A DNA stretch of 64,000 nt from Nonomuraea helvata (GTDB taxonomy: Bacteria > Actinomycetota > Actinomycetes > Streptosporangiales > Streptosporangiaceae), in assembly GCF_039535785.1 (NCBI RefSeq), contig NZ_BAAAXV010000001.1, forward strand, positions 2,232,001-2,296,000. Direction: 5' to 3'. Below the pieces are notes generated by a model, which was not told the DNA's origin, ran no database searches, and saw only the letters and a program-made list of their open reading frames with translations. Below are positions 60,701-64,000 of the stretch, piece by piece (position 1 is the first letter of the stretch; each line of letters starts with the position of its first letter). Both the position numbers and the translations under genes were made by a program.

Positions 60701-60809
60701 GTCGGTGATCCTCGAGCGGCGGGAGCCCGACGTCTACCGCGTCTACGTCAGATCATCATTCACCAGATACCTGGCAGAGTGGCTGGTAGACGCCCTGGAT
60801 GCGTTGTAG
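57705..60809 (+). CDS. soxA: fused sarcosine oxidase subunits alpha and gamma (SoxA-SoxG)
   Basis: 1034 aa. Residues 1-90 resemble the SoxA 2Fe-2S-like N-domain (RFSFDGRPLRGEPGDTLAAA). A NAD-binding domain follows (VLVVGGGPAGLAATVAAGRA, VVLATGAHERSLAFPG), and a GcvT domain runs from about 530 to 870 (DASTLGKIDVRGADAGAFLD, SGELAYEVNIPWRYGRALWE). Alpha ends near VFYDPGN (about 868-875). The last ~145 residues (WWLVSGDVAPQPGWVDVSGQ, RTILELSGPDATEVLITGCP, then RSSFTRYLAEWL) are a SoxG-type gamma domain. No separate soxG follows. The two are normally separate chains. Confidence 0.9.
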   Translation: MRFSFDGRPLRGEPGDTLAAALLRNGVRVVGRSVELGRPRGIFTAGPEEPNALVRVGADPMLAATTVELYDGLEAWSLRGKGRVDPDAVDDRRCDKGYLHCDVLVVGGGPAGLAATVAAGRAGARVILVDDQPALGGDLLNSRLLLDGAPALEWVAGLPLPARVLTRTTAVGYYDHNYVVAVERRARGERLWHIRARRVVLATGAHERSLAFPGNDRPGVMLASAARAYANRYGVVAGRRAVVFACADSGYEAARDLAAAGVEVVAVVDPRPQALVSGALAGQVVTGTTGDADGVLNGVWVGERHFPADLLAVAGGWNPAVHLFSQSQGRVRFDEALQAFVPGTSAQAERSAGACRGVYGTREAVADGYAAGAEAAGHQSLWTEAGLRVPECDEAPSRPPAALWWVEGTSPEESFVDLQRDVTVADLARATGTGIRSVEHVKRYTTAGTGADQGKTSGAVVVGVMSALLGAGPGQVGTTTFRPPYTPVSFATLAGRDRGALSDPVRTTAMHDAHVARGAVFEDVGQWKRPRYFPQDGESMEAAVLRECRAARTAVAAMDASTLGKIDVRGADAGAFLDRIYTNMYSTLAVGACRYGLMCTANGMVFDDGTTTRLGEEHFLTTTTTGNAAAVLDWLEEWRQTEWPELDVSFTSVTDHWATVAVVGPRAREIIAVVAPGALDLAFMRYASTPVLGVEGRVFRISFSGELAYEVNIPWRYGRALWEAVLELGAVPYGTETMHVLRAEKGFAIVGQETDGTVTPQDLGMSWIVSTRKPDFVGRRSHSRPDTAGQGRKRLIGLRPDDPAAVVEEGAQLITGPGSGMVGHVTSSYAGAAPGRTFSLAMARNVEVGDRLTAVSGEVSHDVTVVEPVFYDPGNTRRDGDPLTGRPDPYQGECRSESPAAAFAGRFEAAGTPSVRLREIPFEPMWEVRGTDPGTGLRLGPSWWLVSGDVAPQPGWVDVSGQRTILELSGPDATEVLITGCPIDLDALPGHAQTLLGRTSVILERREPDVYRVYVRSSFTRYLAEWLVDALDAL

Positions 60810-60870
60810 ACCCGTTTATGGGCACTTGACCTAGACTTTACGAAACTTCGAAACAAGTCTGGGAGACGGC

Positions 60871-61545
60871 GTGCGGCGGCGGGTTCAGGCGTTCATGGCC
60901 GGTGCGGCCACAGTTGCGATGCTGGCGGGCTGCGGCGGCTTGGAGGCGCAGTCCACGTCCCCGAAGACCTCCAAACCGGACTCGGCCTCCATCTCGGACG
61001 CCCGCAAGAAGCTGGCCAAGCTGTCGGTCAAGGGGCGCGCGCCGAAGACGGGGTTCGACCGCGACAAGTTCGGCCCCGCCTGGTCGGACGTGGACCACAA
61101 CGGCTGCGACACCCGTAACGACATACTCAAGCGCGACCTCGTGGACGAGAAGTTCAAGTCCGGCACGCACGACTGCATCGTGCTCAGCGGCACGCTGCAC
61201 GACCCGTACAGCGGCAAGACGATCAGCTTCAAGCGCGGCCAGGACACCAGCACGGACGTGCAGATCGACCACCTGATACCGCTGTCGGACGCATGGCAGA
61301 AGGGCGCGCAGCAGTGGTCGGCGGACAAGCGCAAGCAGTTCGCCAACGACCCGCTGAACCTCATGGCCGTGGACGGCCCGCTGAACGGCCAGAAGAGCGA
61401 CTCCGACGCCGCCTCCTGGCTGCCGCCGCGCAAGGCGTACCGGTGCACCTACATCGCCCGCCAGATCGACGTGAAGGCGAAGTACGACGTCTGGGTGACC
61501 TCGGGCGAGAAGGACGCCATGGAGACCATCCTCAAGGACTGTTGA
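60871..61545 (+). CDS. secreted HNH nuclease-like lipoprotein (DUF1524 type)
   Basis: 224 aa, GTG start with GGGAG upstream. The signal peptide ends in a lipobox MLAGCGG. The mature part holds an HNH-like core: QIDHLIPLSDAWQKGAQQW, then the Asn-rich NDPLNLMAVDGPLNGQKSD and a late LPPRKAYRCTY. This order matches the GmrSD C-terminal DUF1524/HNH family. It probably degrades nucleic acid outside the cell, which would fit a role in nutrient use or DNA uptake. No immunity partner is seen. Confidence 0.88.
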   Translation: MRRRVQAFMAGAATVAMLAGCGGLEAQSTSPKTSKPDSASISDARKKLAKLSVKGRAPKTGFDRDKFGPAWSDVDHNGCDTRNDILKRDLVDEKFKSGTHDCIVLSGTLHDPYSGKTISFKRGQDTSTDVQIDHLIPLSDAWQKGAQQWSADKRKQFANDPLNLMAVDGPLNGQKSDSDAASWLPPRKAYRCTYIARQIDVKAKYDVWVTSGEKDAMETILKDC

Positions 61546-61638
61546 TCGGCCCGCATACGTGGTTTGCCCGGACTGCGGCGGATTGTTAACGTTTGCCGCG
61601 GCGAGAGACGCCTGATCAAGAAGTGGTGAGGGAGGTCG

Positions 61639-61710
61639 ATGAATATGGCTGCCAGCAGCCCTCTTCATCATGCCCTCATCCGGACCGCCCGCGCTCAGGG
61701 CGCGGTCTGA
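61639..61710 (+). CDS. putative 23-residue leader peptide
   Basis: ATG 61639 has a strong GGGAGG 4 nt upstream and the frame ends 26 nt before the GNAT start. The peptide is MNMAASSPLHHALIRTARAQ-GAV. A possible hairpin (CGCGC-TCAGG-GCGCG, 61689-61703) overlaps its 3' end. This arrangement resembles translation-attenuation leaders, but coding is not proven for such a short frame. Confidence 0.4.
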   Translation: MNMAASSPLHHALIRTARAQGAV

Positions 61711-61736
61711 GTCCCTCGAACGACTAGGAGTCTCAT

Positions 61737-62243
61737 ATGTCTTCCTCCTTCGCGCCGTCCGACGGCGATCTGACCACCGACCGTCTCGTCCTGCGGTCGT
61801 GGACCTCCGACGAGGCCACCGCCGTCCTGGACGGCACCCGCCGGCCGCACTGGGCCGCGGACTTCCCCGCCGAGGGCGATCAGGTCATCGCCGGCCTGTT
61901 CGACAAGTTCCCCGCCTGGCTGGAGGAGTACGGGCACCGTCAGATCATCGAGCGTGCCACCGGCCTGGTGGTCGGCTCGATCGGCCTGTTCTGGCCGCCC
62001 AGCGAGGGCAGCCTCGAAATCGGGTACGGCATCGTGGCCTCCCGCCGAGGGCACGGCTACGCTCCCGAGGCCACCCGAGCCCTGACCGAGTTCGCCTTCA
62101 CCGCGCCCGGCGTCCACACGGTCCACGCCGGCGTGGAGCTGTCGAACCCGTCCTCGATCCGGGTGCTGGAGAAGGCCGGCTTCGAGCGATGGAGCACCGA
62201 CGCCGAGCAGAACACCGCCCGGTACGGCATCACCCAGCAGTAA
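61737..62243 (+). CDS. GNAT N-acetyltransferase
   Basis: 168 aa. N-terminal TTDRLVLRSWTSDEATAVLD and acetyl-CoA site EIGYGIVASRRGHGYAPEAT. RimJ-like size and motifs, SNPSSIRVLEKAGFERW near the end. AGGAG is 10 nt upstream of the ATG. A short upstream frame with a strong Shine-Dalgarno precedes it. Substrate unknown. Confidence 0.9.
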   Translation: MSSSFAPSDGDLTTDRLVLRSWTSDEATAVLDGTRRPHWAADFPAEGDQVIAGLFDKFPAWLEEYGHRQIIERATGLVVGSIGLFWPPSEGSLEIGYGIVASRRGHGYAPEATRALTEFAFTAPGVHTVHAGVELSNPSSIRVLEKAGFERWSTDAEQNTARYGITQQ

Positions 62244-62250
62244 CTCCACC

Positions 62251-62280
62251 TGATCGGCGGCGGCCTGCCGCCGCCGATCA
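62251..62280. terminator. 14-bp perfect palindrome, two-way terminator
   Basis: TGATCGGCGGCGGC (62251-62264) and its exact complement (62267-62280) flank CT. It sits between the convergent GNAT and SDR stops and would end transcription from both sides, although no T run follows. Confidence 0.8.
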
Positions 62281-62295
62281 CCTCACCGCGGCAGG

Positions 62296-63054
62296 TTAGG
62301 TGAGCAGCACACCGCCGTCCACCGGCAGCGTCACCCCGGTGATGTACGAGGCCGCGTCGCTCGCCAGGAAGATCGCCGCGGCCACCAGCTCGGTGGCGTC
62401 ACCCGGCCGCTTCATCACGGTCCTGGACTCCACGATCCGCTCCACGAAGCCGGGTTTGAACTGCTCGCTCATCTCCGAGGGGAAGAACCCCGGCTCCAGG
62501 CAGTTGACCCTGATGCCGCGCCGCCCGGTCCACTGCTGCGCGAGGTCCCGGGTGAGCCCGATGATCGCCGCCTTGGACGCGCTGTAGGCGGCCTGCGGCA
62601 GCCCGACCGAGGTCTCGCCGAGCACGCTGCCGATGTTCACGATCGACGAGCCGGGGCGCATCACCCGCGCGCACGCCTGGGCCATCCAGTACGTGCCGAG
62701 CAGGTTGACGTCGATGACCTGCCGGAACTCCTCGGGCGTCTCGCGCACCGCGGGCACGGCGGTGCCGATGCCGGCGTTGTTGATCAGCACGTCGACGCCG
62801 CCCATGGCCTCGACCGCGGCGGCCACCAGCGCGTCGCAGTCCTCGGGCCGCGCCACGTCCGTCTGCACGGCCAGGCACCGGCGGCCGGTCTCCTCGACCA
62901 GCCGCCGCGTCTCCTCGAGCCGGTCGGCGCGCCTGGCGCCGATCACGACGTCGGCGCCAGCCTCGGCCAGGCCGCGCGCGAAGGCGACACCCAGCCCCGC
63001 GGACGCGCCGGTGACGATGGCCACCTTGCCGTCGAGACCGAACCGCTCCAGCAC
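62296..63054 (-). CDS. SDR family NAD(P)-dependent oxidoreductase
   Basis: 252 aa from GTG 63054 with GGAAGG upstream. ATG 63072 gives six more residues. Classical SDR motifs: cofactor site TGASAGLGVAFA, NNAGIG, catalytic Ser in IGSVLGE and YSASK, and the late PGFFPSEM. It resembles 3-oxoacyl-ACP reductase/gluconate dehydrogenase-like enzymes. Substrate not assignable. Confidence 0.92.
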   Translation of the reverse strand: MLERFGLDGKVAIVTGASAGLGVAFARGLAEAGADVVIGARRADRLEETRRLVEETGRRCLAVQTDVARPEDCDALVAAAVEAMGGVDVLINNAGIGTAVPAVRETPEEFRQVIDVNLLGTYWMAQACARVMRPGSSIVNIGSVLGETSVGLPQAAYSASKAAIIGLTRDLAQQWTGRRGIRVNCLEPGFFPSEMSEQFKPGFVERIVESRTVMKRPGDATELVAAAIFLASDAASYITGVTLPVDGGVLLT

Positions 63055-63496
63055 GTCACATCCGCCTTCCACACCTCACGCCCGCCGTCCGGGCCACGTC
63101 GGGCCCTTTGTACGGGCCGTGCACCACACCGGCGCTCTTACCGCCGCACCACATCCCGCCGACGCTCCAAGGACGCCGTCGCATGGGCACGCATGCCGCG
63201 CCCTATCCCGCCGACCCGGCGCTCCAGGAGCGCGCTGCTGCCGCACAGAGACGCACGCCGCACATCACGTCCACGCCGCACGTCACGTGACGCCCACGCC
63301 GCAGGTCACGTCATGTCCGCACCCACGGACGCGCGACGCGACCCGCGCTGGGCCCGCATCACGCGCAGGCGACGTGGATCGCGTCCCGTGCCTGGAACGG
63401 GACGTCGCGCGCACGCGACGTGACGCGTCCCGTACCGGGCACGGGCGTCGCCCGCAGGCGACGCACCCCCGCCACGGGACGCGGCGCGATCACGCG
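63055..63496. other. gene-free GC-rich interval with short repeats and hairpins
   Basis: No credible gene in about 440 bp. Three 18-bp units of CACGCCGCAxxTCACGT type start at 63254, 63272 and 63295. The second contains a perfect palindrome CGTCACGTGACG (63281-63292). Hairpins lie at 63383-63403 and 63445-63464 (GCGTCGCC CGCA GGCGACGC). The latter is 33 nt past the minus-strand gene and may end it. Confidence 0.7.
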
Positions 63497-64000
63497 TCAG
63501 AGGCCGTATTCCTTGACGATCCGCTCGTGCCGTTCGACCTCGACGTCGATCTCGCGGGCCAGGTCGAGCCAGGCCAGCGGGTGCACCCACCGCTCGGTGG
63601 CGTCGTCGAGCAGCGCGTCGACCTCGGCGGGCGACACGTCCGGCGGCACCGCGACCCAGCCGAAGACGCCGGGCAGCGACTCACCGCTGGTCGGGTGGGT
63701 GATGGTGTAGTTTTCGTCGCTGTAGACCCACATCGGCCAGCCGCGCTCGGCCATGACCTCGGTGAACTCCGCCCAGTCCTCCTCGCTCGGCGCGGCGCCG
63801 TCGAAGAAGTAGCTGGTGTAGCCGCCGGGACGCAGGATGCGCACCGCGGCGAACGGGGGCACGAAGTTCTGCTGCTCCTGGGGGTCGTCCGGCACAGGCT
63901 CCAGCAGCTGCGGGTCGAAGACCACCAGGTCGCCGGCGTTGTAGTCCATGCCGCGCGGCTGTGGCAGGGCCAGCCTGGCGCTGGCGGGGCCGGTGCGGAT
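63497..64000 (-). CDS. hypothetical protein, partial at window edge
   Basis: The frame is open to the end of the window and the last 17 codons before ATG 63949 have strongly GC-biased third positions. The gene therefore probably starts beyond 64000 rather than at that ATG, which lacks a ribosome binding site. At least 167 aa are encoded. It is acidic and Trp-containing (GYTSYFFDGAAPSEEDWAEF, PMWVYSDENYTITH, ERWVHPLAWLDLA). No membrane segment and no family recognised. Confidence 0.6.
   Translation of the reverse strand: MRTGPASARLALPQPRGMDYNAGDLVVFDPQLLEPVPDDPQEQQNFVPPFAAVRILRPGGYTSYFFDGAAPSEEDWAEFTEVMAERGWPMWVYSDENYTITHPTSGESLPGVFGWVAVPPDVSPAEVDALLDDATERWVHPLAWLDLAREIDVEVERHERIVKEYGL

Overview
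The window is high-GC actinomycete chromosome. GC-rich third codon positions, frequent GTG and TTG starts, stop/start overlaps (ATGA, GTGA, TGATG) and the housekeeping order (hemolysin/CorC - ybeY - phoH ... rsmE - dnaJ - hrcA ... hemW ... lepA ... rpsT ... holA ... comEC - comEA ... hflX) fit a Streptosporangiales member such as Nonomuraea. That placement is inference from gene order and composition. No phage, insertion sequence, CRISPR array, tRNA or rRNA was seen.

Layout. 1-2.8 kb: CNNM/CorC protein (cut by the window edge), ybeY, phoH and a HIT protein on the minus strand. 3-4.2 kb: SigE-type ECF sigma factor with a coupled one-TM partner. 4.3-7.3 kb: rsmE, dnaJ and hrcA behind a CIRCE operator. 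7.3-11 kb: two Pro/Tyr-rich membrane proteins, a DUF3097 protein and hemW. 11-18.7 kb: accessory block (orphan StyA-like monooxygenase, MOSC protein, NarL-type two-component system, ABC exporter, GNAT). 18.7-22 kb: lepA, a divergent glycosidase-like protein, rpsT with a clear terminator. 22-32.3 kb: four-gene FtsX-type ABC cluster, MFS/MarR divergent pair, epoxide hydrolase. 32.5-38.3 kb: holA, a damaged XRE regulator fused to an SDR remnant, and comEC/comEA, a stretch unusually rich in short tandem repeats. 38.5-43.4 kb: degV, hutI, hflX and a DUF4097-type lipoprotein.

43.5-60.8 kb is a coherent C1/C2 catabolic region. Malate synthase, glycolate oxidase GlcD/GlcE/GlcF and an IclR regulator form a tight unit that would take glycolate to glyoxylate and then malate. 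A second IclR, a DUF2277 protein and a cytosolic metzincin-like protein follow. Beyond a divergently read regulator comes a sarcosine/dimethylglycine operon: a GcvT-type demethylating oxidase, soxB, soxD and one polypeptide that joins SoxA to SoxG. The window ends with a secreted HNH nuclease-like lipoprotein, a GNAT with a possible leader peptide, an SDR, and a partial hypothetical gene.

Three threads deserve attention: short tandem duplications at or next to the 3' ends of four genes, plus in-frame expansions inside comEC; nine genes whose start codon lies 6-8 nt after a TANNNT -10 hexamer, the signature of leaderless transcripts; and the SoxA-SoxG fusion.
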